Source of the DNA: Mucilaginibacter sp.
GTDB lineage: Bacteria > Bacteroidota > Bacteroidia > Sphingobacteriales > Sphingobacteriaceae
Assembly: GCA_025352225.1 (NCBI GenBank)
Contig: JANXTT010000138.1
Span: forward strand, 1-64,000
DNA: 64,000 bases
Direction: 5' to 3'
Part shown: piece by piece, positions 44,204 to 51,829 of the stretch
How the letters are laid out: the number at the start of each line of letters is the position of its first letter
Position numbering within the stretch: the first letter of the stretch is position 1
Notes under the pieces: generated by a model
The model's database searches: none
What the model was told of the DNA's origin: nothing
What the model saw: only the letters and a program-made list of their open reading frames with translations
Made by a program: the position numbers and the translations under genes

Positions 44204-45271
44204 TTATTGCCATTTTGCTCTTTCGTATTGCACTGGCCAGTTAACATTGTGGCCCAATTGGTGCGCTGCCCTTAAGGGGAAATAAGGATCGCGTAATAGT
44301 TCCCGGGCTATAATAACCAAGTCTGCTTTGCCTGTGCGGACGATCTCATCAGCCTGGCGGGGATCTGTTATCATACCTACTGCACCAGTTAACACGCCGG
44401 TTTCATCGCGTATGCTTTCAGCAAACGGCACCTGGTATCCCGGCCCCACGGGTATTTTAGCCGTAGGTACATTTCCACCCGATGAGCAATCAATCAGGTC
44501 AACATTATGGGCTTTTAATAGTGCAGCCAGTTGTACAGATTCCTCTGGAGTCCAGCCGCCGGGTGTCCAATCTGTGGCAGATATGCGTACAAAAAGCGGG
44601 TATTCTTCGGGCCATGCAGTTCTTATCGCATCGGTAATTTCCAAACATAAGCGCGTCCGGTTCTCAAACGATCCGCCATATTCATCAGTGCGGTGGTTAC
44701 TTAAAGGTGATAGGAACTGATGAAGCAAGTAACCATGTGCTGCATGGAGCTCAATAACTTTAAACCCTGCTTTTAAAGCCCGGAAGGTAGCTTGTTTAAA
44801 ATCGTTAATTACTTTGCTTATGCCGTTTTTGTCTAACTCTAAAGGCTTTTCGTCGCCTTCGTGGAAAGCAATGCTGCTTGGTGCAACGGTTTGCCAGCCG
44901 CCACTCAATACAGGTATTTGTCTACCGTTGTTCCAGGGTTCTGTATTACTGCCTTTGCGCCCGGCATGTGCCAGTTGCACCCCCGCTATTGCACCCTGTT
45001 TATGTATAAAGGCGGTTATACGCTCCAATTGGCTTATATGCTCGTCTTTCCATATACCTAAGTCGGACGGTGATATTCTTCCTTCCGGCGATATTGCTGC
45101 AGCTTCTGTTATTACTAAACCAGCACCACCAACCGCCCTGCTACCCAAATGTACCAGATGCCAATCGGTGGCAAAACCATCAACACTGGAGTATTCGCAC
45201 ATTGGCGATACTACTATCCTGTTTTTTAAAGCTATGCTTCGTATAATTAACGGACTGAACAGATGCGCCAT
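44204..45271 (-). CDS. Old yellow enzyme family NADH:flavin oxidoreductase (YqjM type)
   Basis: The 355-residue product shows the FMN-barrel motifs of the YqjM subgroup: LKNRIVVSPMCEYSS (the Cys of PMC is the redox-sensing residue), DWHLVHLGSRAVGGAGLVITEAAA, VQLAHAGRKGS, IELHAAHGYLLHQFLSPLSNHRTDEYGGSFENR and VIIARELLRDPYFPLRAA. It should reduce activated C=C bonds with NAD(P)H. With the OsmC gene downstream, a role in electrophile or oxidative stress is likely. Confidence 0.93.
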   Translation of the reverse strand: MAHLFSPLIIRSIALKNRIVVSPMCEYSSVDGFATDWHLVHLGSRAVGGAGLVITEAAAISPEGRISPSDLGIWKDEHISQLERITAFIHKQGAIAGVQLAHAGRKGSNTEPWNNGRQIPVLSGGWQTVAPSSIAFHEGDEKPLELDKNGISKVINDFKQATFRALKAGFKVIELHAAHGYLLHQFLSPLSNHRTDEYGGSFENRTRLCLEITDAIRTAWPEEYPLFVRISATDWTPGGWTPEESVQLAALLKAHNVDLIDCSSGGNVPTAKIPVGPGYQVPFAESIRDETGVLTGAVGMITDPRQADEIVRTGKADLVIIARELLRDPYFPLRAAHQLGHNVNWPVQYERAKWQ

Positions 45272-45418
45272 TTTTAGTTTTTATTCAATTTTAACACCAA
45301 TTGTAATAACAGTGTTTTAATGATTAGAATAAATACTTTTCTGTGACGGATGCAGGCTTTTTATGTCATCTGATTAACTTATTTTAGCCCATCATGTTAG
45401 TTGGTGTTTTATATACTT

Positions 45419-46408
45419 ATGCAGAAATCTTCTAATTTTAACGGTGAAACTTTTTTGAATATGATACCCACCACGAGTGGGTCGGATAATATGATCAAGA
45501 TTATTGGTGAATCGTTAAAAAAGCACCCGAGTACCAAACCATCAAAAGTTCCCGGCCCATTCCCGGTAGACCTTGACAGGCTAAACACCTTACCCTCTGA
45601 TGCACTCCGAATCACCTGGATGGGACATTCAACACTGATTATAGAGATTGATGGCAAACGCTTTTTAACCGACCCTGTTTGGCGCAATGCATCGCCGGTG
45701 CAATTTATGGGTCCCAAGCGTTTTTACCCTGCGCCCATAGCATTGGATGATCTTCCTCATTTAGACGGCATCATTATATCCCATGATCATTATGATCATT
45801 TGGATGATAAAACGATAGTTAAACTGGCTCAAAAAGCAACCCCTATTTATTGCTCGCTTGGGGTTGGTAAAATATTAACTGGCTGGGGTATACTTGCCCA
45901 GCAAATAACAGAGTTTGACTGGTGGCAGGAACTTGACCTTGGGGAGGGTTTTAAAATTACAGCCGCGCCAGCCCGCCATTTTTCGGGCAGGGGCATTTTT
46001 AACCGTAATAAAACCTTATGGGCATCATATGCAATTAAAGGGCCTGTGCATAACGTTTATTATGGCGCCGACTCTGGCATGCATCCTTTGTTTAAAGAAA
46101 TAGGAGAGCGACTGGGCCCGTTTGATATTACGATGCTGGAGATTGGGGCTTATAACGATTTATGGAAAGATATACATATGGGTCCGGCCCATGCTACAGA
46201 CGCGCAACTTGCATTAAACGGAACATTAATGATGCCCATACATTGGGGAACCTTTAACCTGGCCTTCCATACCTGGACCGACCCTGCCGAACGGGTTATT
46301 GCCTATGCGACACAAAAGCATATTGATTTGCTGATGCCAGCACCGGGCGAAACTTATCAATATAATGGCAAACCCTATATCAATAAATGGTGGGAAGCTT
46401 ATAGGTAG
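45419..46408 (+). CDS. Metallo-beta-lactamase-fold hydrolase (NAPE-PLD/UlaG-like)
   Basis: The 329-residue product is read from ATG 45419. It has ITWMGHSTLIIEIDGKRFLTDPVW, the metal site SHDHYDHLD, APARHFSGRG, ADSGMHPLFKEIG and the late MMPIHWGTFNLAFHTW. This set is typical of the N-acylphosphatidylethanolamine phospholipase D-like branch. It may act on lipid phosphodiesters, but bacterial members are little studied. There is no signal peptide, so it is cytoplasmic. Confidence 0.85.
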   Translation: MQKSSNFNGETFLNMIPTTSGSDNMIKIIGESLKKHPSTKPSKVPGPFPVDLDRLNTLPSDALRITWMGHSTLIIEIDGKRFLTDPVWRNASPVQFMGPKRFYPAPIALDDLPHLDGIIISHDHYDHLDDKTIVKLAQKATPIYCSLGVGKILTGWGILAQQITEFDWWQELDLGEGFKITAAPARHFSGRGIFNRNKTLWASYAIKGPVHNVYYGADSGMHPLFKEIGERLGPFDITMLEIGAYNDLWKDIHMGPAHATDAQLALNGTLMMPIHWGTFNLAFHTWTDPAERVIAYATQKHIDLLMPAPGETYQYNGKPYINKWWEAYR

Positions 46409-46424
46409 GATAGATCGGCAACAA

Positions 46425-46742
46425 CTATCGTGTTGCTGCAATTGCATCTTCAATCCGTGGATCGTCGGGTAATATCTCCAATTGCGGAAAAGCCAGGTAT
46501 TTAGCATACCATCTGATAGCGGGTATCATATCCAGTGCATCATCAGCAGATATGTCAATGGTTTCAAAAGCTAGCAACAACTTATTGTAATATCCGTAAA
46601 GCTGTATTTCGTTTGCATTAGGTTTGAAATTCATTTCATCAAGGTAGTAAACTTTTACTTTCAGATCAGTATCACGGGAGTATATAATATCCGATGATGA
46701 TTGATTGGAATCTGTCAATAAAAGAAAAACCTCGCCGTTCAT
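46425..46742 (-). CDS. Hypothetical protein, 105 aa
   Basis: The product from ATG 46742 is small and acidic (MNGEVFLLLTDSNQSSSD...) with mixed strands and a helical C-terminus (ALDMIPAIRWYAKYLAF). No domain is recognised. It is not in a clear operon, converging on the MBL-fold gene with 16 nt between the stops. The frame is open further up to a TTG (46766), but family comparison would be needed to settle the start. Confidence 0.5.
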   Translation of the reverse strand: MNGEVFLLLTDSNQSSSDIIYSRDTDLKVKVYYLDEMNFKPNANEIQLYGYYNKLLLAFETIDISADDALDMIPAIRWYAKYLAFPQLEILPDDPRIEDAIAATR

Positions 46743-46872
46743 GTAATCATAACATAACATTAACAAGATAGTTTACTGCCTGAGTAAAATATAATTACAG
46801 ATAATTAAAACTAATTATGAGTTAATTTATTTATTATCAAAAACAAATAATAAAATTTATCCTTAATTGACT

Positions 46873-47040
46873 ATGAAAAAACTAACCCTCTCCTTAATGC
46901 TACTGGTAATAGTTGCCATGAGCAGTTGTTCTGTTATAGGTGGAATATTTAAAGCCGGCGCTGTAGTTGGAGTTATAGCAGTAATTGTTGTTATAGCAAT
47001 TGTATTTTGGATAATTTCAATGTTTAGCGGTAAAAGTTAA
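46873..47040 (+). CDS. Small lipoprotein with a transmembrane helix
   Basis: The 55-residue product MKKLTLSLMLLVIVAMSSC... has a lipobox (MSSC, Cys19), a Gly/Val-rich hydrophobic helix (about 22-48) and a short basic end. Proteins of this shape are common in Sphingobacteriaceae and are often misnamed phosphatidate cytidylyltransferase, an enzyme they are far too short to be. A hairpin terminator follows at 47055. Confidence 0.7.
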   Translation: MKKLTLSLMLLVIVAMSSCSVIGGIFKAGAVVGVIAVIVVIAIVFWIISMFSGKS

Positions 47041-47054
47041 ACAGCAATATAGTG

Positions 47055-47090
47055 ATCTGGATAAAAAGCCCAGCGGTTCTTTATCCAGAT
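47055..47090. terminator. Hairpin after the small lipoprotein gene
   Basis: ATCTGGATAAA (47055-47065) pairs with TTTATCCAGAT (47080-47090), an 11-bp stem between convergent genes. It can end the small lipoprotein mRNA and the TPR mRNA. Confidence 0.7.
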
Positions 47091-47100
47091 TAAACTGGTA

Positions 47101-48510
47101 TTATTTCGAAATGTAGTTGATGACAAACTGTGGAGCGTATTTTTTATTATAGGCTACTTTTAATGTGTTAATACCTGCTGATACTTTTATGGTAGTACTG
47201 TATGTACACTCATAGTTGCCGGAAATGCTATTTAACAGCATGGTTGTAACGCTGTTGGTATTGAGTTTTGTTATGTTATGGTCGTTTACAAATAAGCCAA
47301 TATGCTCTTTAACAATTGGTTTGTTTGATGATACCTTAACTTTTATGGACACCAGCGGATCACCAGATAACTGCATTGTGGCCTTAAATAGCTTATTAAC
47401 ATCTTCAACCGGGCTCATCCATTCTAACTGTATAAGCTCGTTTACCTGATGTTTCTTTATCGCGGTTACACATTCATCCAGGTATTGAAAATAGGGTTTA
47501 TAATCAGCCCCGCCCTTAACAAGGGCCTTGTTATAATAGGTAAGGGCTTGTTTATAATTTTGTGATTTATAAAAAGCATACCCCAAACTATTATATGCTC
47601 TGACGTTTGACGAGTCGATATCAACAGATTTGCTAATAGTGTTTACAGCTTCAGTATAGTTTTGCTTAGCCAGCTTTAACTCGCCAATATTAAGATAAGC
47701 GTAAGCATTCTTATCATCAAGTCTAATAGCCGTATTATAATCTTTTAAAGCAGCATCATAATTGCCATTTTTAAATTCGGCCAACCCGCGATTGGTATAA
47801 CCAAATGGAGATTTAGGGAAAAGTTCAATGGCCTTATTATACGTTTGGATAGCATTTATATAGTTGCCCTGCCAATAAGCGATAGAACCCATGTTATTAT
47901 ACGCATACTCATAGTGTGGATTGATTGAGATGGCTTTATTAAAATCGGTAACCGCTTCGGCATAACGGCCCAGTTTCATTTTCTCGTACCCCCGGTTATT
48001 GTAGGCTGTAGCGTTTTCGACACCAAATTCAATAACCTTATCGTTATCTTCTATGGCTTCAGTATACATATCCAAGCTGCTTTTAGCGTTAGCGCGGTTT
48101 ATGTAGGCTATGATATAGTTCTTCTTTAAAGCAATTGCCTTATTGTAAAAAATAATAGCCTGATTATAGTCTTTAAATTTCTTGCAGGCATCGCCGCGGT
48201 TCAAGTAAAAGAAAGAGTTGCCCGGAGCTAGTGAAATGGCTTTATCCATATCAGCTAATGCGCTTTTTTCATTATCGAGGTCTTGATATGCTCGTCCTCT
48301 TATGGCATATGCCATTGAGTTTAGGCTGTCAGTCGCTATAACCCGGTTACAATCTGCAATTGCACCTTTGTAATCTGCATGTTTTTCTTTCTCAATTGCC
48401 CGGTTAATGTAAATATCTGTACCACCAACACTACCTGGCTGCGCATAAAGCAGTCCAATTTGCAAAACAATAAAGGTGGCGGTTACTATCAGGTTTATAA
48501 AATACCTCAT
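47101..48510 (-). CDS. Secreted tetratricopeptide repeat protein
   Basis: The 469-residue product has a signal peptide (about 1-24, ending LLYAQ). About nine TPR units run from residue 35 to 345, recognisable by DYNQAIIFYNKAIALKK, RYAEAVTDFNKAISINP, NYINAIQTYNKAIELFP and NYDAALKDYNTAIRLDD. The last 110 residues are a beta-rich tail of unknown fold. It is probably a periplasmic scaffold; no partner is evident. Confidence 0.88.
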   Translation of the reverse strand: MRYFINLIVTATFIVLQIGLLYAQPGSVGGTDIYINRAIEKEKHADYKGAIADCNRVIATDSLNSMAYAIRGRAYQDLDNEKSALADMDKAISLAPGNSFFYLNRGDACKKFKDYNQAIIFYNKAIALKKNYIIAYINRANAKSSLDMYTEAIEDNDKVIEFGVENATAYNNRGYEKMKLGRYAEAVTDFNKAISINPHYEYAYNNMGSIAYWQGNYINAIQTYNKAIELFPKSPFGYTNRGLAEFKNGNYDAALKDYNTAIRLDDKNAYAYLNIGELKLAKQNYTEAVNTISKSVDIDSSNVRAYNSLGYAFYKSQNYKQALTYYNKALVKGGADYKPYFQYLDECVTAIKKHQVNELIQLEWMSPVEDVNKLFKATMQLSGDPLVSIKVKVSSNKPIVKEHIGLFVNDHNITKLNTNSVTTMLLNSISGNYECTYSTTIKVSAGINTLKVAYNKKYAPQFVINYISK

Positions 48511-48619
48511 TTGTTTAACAATAGCTTTTTAATCAAGAATCAATGAGGGTTTAAACGTACTTTGACTTATAATAGTACTAAAGTACAAATTGTATCTTGT
48601 TTTACAAATAAAAGCCTTT

Positions 48620-49525
48620 TTATTGGTGATAAGGAGCCTGTACGTGTTCTTCTTTAAACTTATACTCTTTTATATAATCTGTAGGCGACATGCCTGTTGT
48701 TTTCTTAAAAACCCGGTTAAAGGATATCGCGTTATTAAATCCAGTGGCGTAAGCTATTGATGCGATGCTGTCAAAATTCCCTTTTATTATTTTTTTACAG
48801 GCTTCATTTATTCTTACTTCATTTAAAAAGCAGAAATATGTTTTACGGGTATGCTTTTTAAAATACTTACAAAAAGCATGTTTGGTTATATGAGCAATTG
48901 AAGAGATTTTTGACAGTGTAATGTTTTCCGAATAATTTTCAATTGTATATTGGTATACATTGTTCATCCTGATACCTTCAGAATCAGTAAATGTATATTT
49001 TGAAAAGCCCGTTGATAACGATTTCCAGTTTTTTGCAGTGTCAGAAAAAAGATGGAGCAAATTCATAAAATTAACCAATCTATCAAAGCCCGTGCTTTTA
49101 GCTATCTTTTTTATAATAATAGCGGCTTGTTTTTCATAATCCGGCGATAATTGCAAACTATTTGGTGTAAGGCTTATAAATTTGGCCATAGCTTCCAATT
49201 CGGGCACGTTTGATAAATGCGACAGGGTATTATCATAATTAAAATAAACATGTATCGCATGGATGTTTTTCGTCTTTATATTCTCAAAATATATAGCATC
49301 GCCCTTAAATATATGCGGTTGGTTGGCTCCAATTACATAAACTTCGCCTGCTTTAAAGGGTTGAGTGTAATTGCCGGCTATTAATGTCCCTTCGCCTTTA
49401 ATTATTAGCGTGATTTGTGCCTCTACATGCCTATGCAAATAATTATAAAAATACGGTAATATATCTTCCTGTACTACAACAGACTCACCCTTAGCAACCG
49501 GGACTGTAAACTGAACAACTTTCAT
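48620..49525 (-). CDS. AraC family transcriptional regulator with cupin sensor
   Basis: The 301-residue product has an N-terminal cupin-like domain (about 10-130: HRHVEAQITLIIKGEGTLIAGNYTQPFKAGEVYVIGANQPH). The C-terminal AraC double HTH (about 200-295) shows ITLSKISSIAHITKHAFCKYFKKHTRKTY and DSIASIAYATGFNNAISFNRVFKKTTGMSPTDY. It should sense a small ligand, often a sugar, and regulate target genes. The target is not adjacent; 110 nt downstream lies the TPR gene on the same strand. Confidence 0.92.
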   Translation of the reverse strand: MKVVQFTVPVAKGESVVVQEDILPYFYNYLHRHVEAQITLIIKGEGTLIAGNYTQPFKAGEVYVIGANQPHIFKGDAIYFENIKTKNIHAIHVYFNYDNTLSHLSNVPELEAMAKFISLTPNSLQLSPDYEKQAAIIIKKIAKSTGFDRLVNFMNLLHLFSDTAKNWKSLSTGFSKYTFTDSEGIRMNNVYQYTIENYSENITLSKISSIAHITKHAFCKYFKKHTRKTYFCFLNEVRINEACKKIIKGNFDSIASIAYATGFNNAISFNRVFKKTTGMSPTDYIKEYKFKEEHVQAPYHQ

Positions 49526-50022
49526 ATACCAATTTTACTCATTTTTAAATATAACTACCAAGTTAAGGATAATTTTTGTTTAGTGTTCGATAATCAGTAT
49601 AGTAACAAAAGTAGTACCAAATAAAAAAAGGAATAGTTATTACTAACTATTCAATCCTTAAAAAGTCAATAAATAATATGGTATAGTTATTTCTGTTGAT
49701 TTAAGTATTTGAGAAAGTATCCGAGTAATACATATAAAAGAGCCAAAAGATTATCTTTCAGATATTCATCATCCTTTTGACTGTGATGTTTGCATATTTT
49801 TTTTAATGGATTAGTAATACATGTTATCCTGTTTGTAGCTCTATTTTAGGTGTTCAAAAGGTGCTCGGCTTTGGTGCATACTCATATTTAATCTTACTAA
49901 TTGATTAAATTTCAATGTGTTACATCGATTTGAATACCTAAGTTAAAAACTAATTTAAGGTAGTTAGGTAGGTGTTCAGAAGTTTGGCTTTCTTAAAGGT
50001 TGTTGAAGGGATAATAAACGGA
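49526..50022. other. Long intergenic stretch upstream of the AraC gene
   Basis: The 497 nt are A/T-rich with no convincing coding frame. A hairpin GAATAGTTA-TTAC-TAACTATTC (49631-49652) with flanking AAGG/CCTT lies about 105 nt upstream of the AraC start. It could be an old terminator or an operator. The AraC promoter must be in here. Nothing else stands out. Confidence 0.4.
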
Positions 50023-50055
50023 AAAACCCTCTAAATAAGCTATTTAGAGGGTTTT
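50023..50055 (-). terminator. Terminator of tRNA-Val
   Basis: AAAACCCTCTAAATA (50023-50037) pairs with TATTTAGAGGGTTTT (50041-50055) around three bases, a perfect 15-bp stem. On the minus strand a T-run follows. It lies 24 nt past the tRNA-Val 3' end. Confidence 0.85.
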
Positions 50056-50079
50056 AACACCTTGTCAAAGGTGGGTTTG

Positions 50080-50154
50080 TGGGAGCTACTGGGTTCGAAC
50101 CAGTGACCCTCTGCTTGTAAGGCAGATGCTCTGAACCAGCTGAGCTAAGCTCCC
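50080..50154 (-). tRNA. tRNA-Val (anticodon TAC)
   Basis: Read on the minus strand, the acceptor GGGAGCT pairs with AGCTCCC. The anticodon arm CTGC-CTTACAA-GCAG gives TAC (Val). The T arm has GGTTCGAACC. The length is 75 nt with discriminator A, and CCA is not encoded. Confidence 0.95.
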
Positions 50155-50282
50155 TTCGTTTTGGGATTGCAAATATAGCGGTGTTAATGGTTTTAGCAAA
50201 ATATTTTTGTTTTTTTTTCATCAAAGGGTCACCGGTGGTTTTTAGAGCGGTTTTAGACAGTAAATTCGACTCCAACAAAGAG

Positions 50283-50446
50283 GTTGCGAGTTGCCTGTTT
50301 TGGGTTTTTGGTTAAAAATATTGATGGAGAAAAAAGCAATAAAGAAGTTACGAGTTGCCGGTTTTGAGTTGTGGGTTGAAAGAAAATCAATAAGAAAAAA
50401 GCAACAAAGAGGTTGCGAGTTACCTGTTTTGGGTTTTGGGTTAAAA
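50283..50446. repeat. Three 64-65-bp repeats built from GTTNNNN heptamers
   Basis: Three blocks of five heptamers, each starting GTT, lie at 50283-50317, 50347-50381 and 50412-50446 (for example GTTGCGA, GTTGCCT, GTTTTGG, GTTTTTG). They are separated by A-rich spacers of about 29-30 nt that also resemble each other (TTGATGGAGAA in the first and third). The starts are 64 and 65 nt apart. The gap lies between tRNA-Val and the SRP RNA and has no credible gene, though frames stay open by chance because of the repeats. Confidence 0.75.
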
Positions 50447-50518
50447 AACGTTGATGGAGAAACAAGGAACGCGTTTTCAACTTTTGTTAACTTTTTATAA
50501 AGCCAAAGCAAATTTTTC

Positions 50519-50526
50519 TATATTTG
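50519..50526 (+). promoter_or_regulatory. -7 promoter element of the SRP RNA gene
   Basis: TATATTTG is an exact consensus -7 box placed a few nt before the start of the SRP RNA. The -33 box is weak. Confidence 0.5.
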
Positions 50527-50529
50527 TGC

Positions 50530-50635
50530 CGGGGTAAGTCTTTTACGACCAGCTCCTCTTGAACTCCCCCAGGGTGGGAACGCAGCAAGGGTAGAGGGTT
50601 GTAGCGGTGCGATAAAAGGTGCTTACCCTTTTTTA
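50530..50635 (+). ncRNA. ffs: Signal recognition particle RNA (small bacterial type)
   Basis: The closing stem GGGGTAAG (50531-50538) pairs with CTTACCCT (50622-50629). The central part holds the conserved SRP domain: CCAGGGTGGGAACGCAGC (50569-50586) followed by AAGGGTAG, matching the GGAA tetraloop-side and AGCA internal-loop features. A T-run follows the closing stem as terminator. It pairs with Ffh in membrane protein targeting. The ends are estimated to within a few nt. Confidence 0.9.
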
Positions 50636-50776
50636 TTTTTTTGTCACAGGCGGGCAATAAGCCCCGGTACAAATCGTCTCAAAAATAAATCACATTAAAT
50701 TTATTGTTAATTTGCTGCTGATAAGTTGTTATGACTTATTATGGCATTTTGCAATATTATTTGGAACTCTATTAAC

Positions 50777-51742
50777 ATGCTCGATATTTTTATTATTGGC
50801 GCGGGCCCCATTGGCCTTGCATGCGGGTTAGCGGCTCAAAAGGCAGGCTTAACCTATCTTGTTGTTGATAAAGGCTGTTTGGTTAACTCGCTATATAATT
50901 ATCCATCTACCATGACTTTCTTTTCCACTTCCGAAAAGCTGGAGATTGGCGGCGTTCCATTTGTGTCAAACAGCGTAAAACCTACTCGTGCCGAAGCTTT
51001 GGAATATTATCGCCGTGTAGCCTGTTCAAATAAACTGTTAACTAATTTGTTCGAAGCTGTCCAAAATATAGCTTTCGCTGATAATGCCTACACTATCCAA
51101 ACTACCAAGGCGCAATATCGGGCCACGCACATCATTATAGCAACCGGTTTTTACGATGTACCTGTTAAACTCAACATCCCGGGCGAGCATCTGCCCAAAG
51201 TGAAGCATTACTATAAAGATCCGCATTATTATGCCCTGCAAAATGTATTGGTAGTAGGTGCCAGTAACTCGGCGGTTGACGTAGCTTTAGAAACCTACCG
51301 TAAAGGCGCGCAGGTAACCATGGTAGTGCGCGATAATGAGATCAGCAACAGGGTAAAATACTGGGTGCGCCCCGATATTATAAACCGCATTAAAGAAGGG
51401 ACAATAAAAGCGTACTTCAATTCGTCGTTAAGCGTTATCCGCGAACATGAGGTTGATATAGCTACTCCCGACGGTATAATTACCATACCCAATAATTTTG
51501 TAATGGCCATGACAGGCTATAAACCGGATTTTGGGTTTCTTAAAAATATAGGTATTATGCTATCAGCAGATGATAAACTGTTTCCCCAATATAATCCCGA
51601 TACTATGGAAACCACCAACCTGCCCGGTATTTACCTTGCGGGGGTAGTTTGCGGCGGTATGAATACCCACCTTTGGTTTATAGAAAACTCCCGTATACAT
51701 GCCGACATGATTATTGGTGATATTTTGAAAAAGCAATTGTAA
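50777..51742 (+). CDS. ypdA: YpdA-type NADPH-dependent disulfide (bacillithiol) reductase family
   Basis: The 321-residue product starts at ATG 50777: MLDIFIIGAGPIGLACGL, an FAD-binding GxGxxG. A second nucleotide site VLVVGASNSAVDVALETYRKG lies near 165, and the late FAD motif is MAMTGYKPDFGFL...GIYLAGVVCGG. It lacks the CxxC of thioredoxin reductase, as in YpdA. These enzymes reduce bacillithiol disulfide. Bacillithiol is plausible in Bacteroidota but its synthesis genes are not here. The longer frame from 50741 is unlikely. Confidence 0.85.
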   Translation: MLDIFIIGAGPIGLACGLAAQKAGLTYLVVDKGCLVNSLYNYPSTMTFFSTSEKLEIGGVPFVSNSVKPTRAEALEYYRRVACSNKLLTNLFEAVQNIAFADNAYTIQTTKAQYRATHIIIATGFYDVPVKLNIPGEHLPKVKHYYKDPHYYALQNVLVVGASNSAVDVALETYRKGAQVTMVVRDNEISNRVKYWVRPDIINRIKEGTIKAYFNSSLSVIREHEVDIATPDGIITIPNNFVMAMTGYKPDFGFLKNIGIMLSADDKLFPQYNPDTMETTNLPGIYLAGVVCGGMNTHLWFIENSRIHADMIIGDILKKQL

Positions 51743-51829
51743 AAAAATGTTAAATTTAAAATCTGTTTACAGGCAACAACCATAAATAGGTATATTGTGC
51801 CACCTTTAATATGCCTTAACTTACACTGA

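Noticed and set aside
44814..45320. A 168-codon open frame on the plus strand
   Set aside because: Antisense to the old yellow enzyme gene; the frame is open only because of codon bias in the real gene.
46873..47040. Phosphatidate cytidylyltransferase
   Set aside because: The peptide has 55 residues and none of the enzyme's motifs; the name is a known misannotation for such short lipoproteins, as recalled from family knowledge.
50283..50446. CRISPR array
   Set aside because: Three imperfect copies with similar rather than unique spacers do not fit a CRISPR array.
50242..50511. Overlapping open frames of 69-89 codons on both strands
   Set aside because: They are produced by the 64-65-bp repeats, carry no start context or domain, and read similar low-complexity sequence in each frame.
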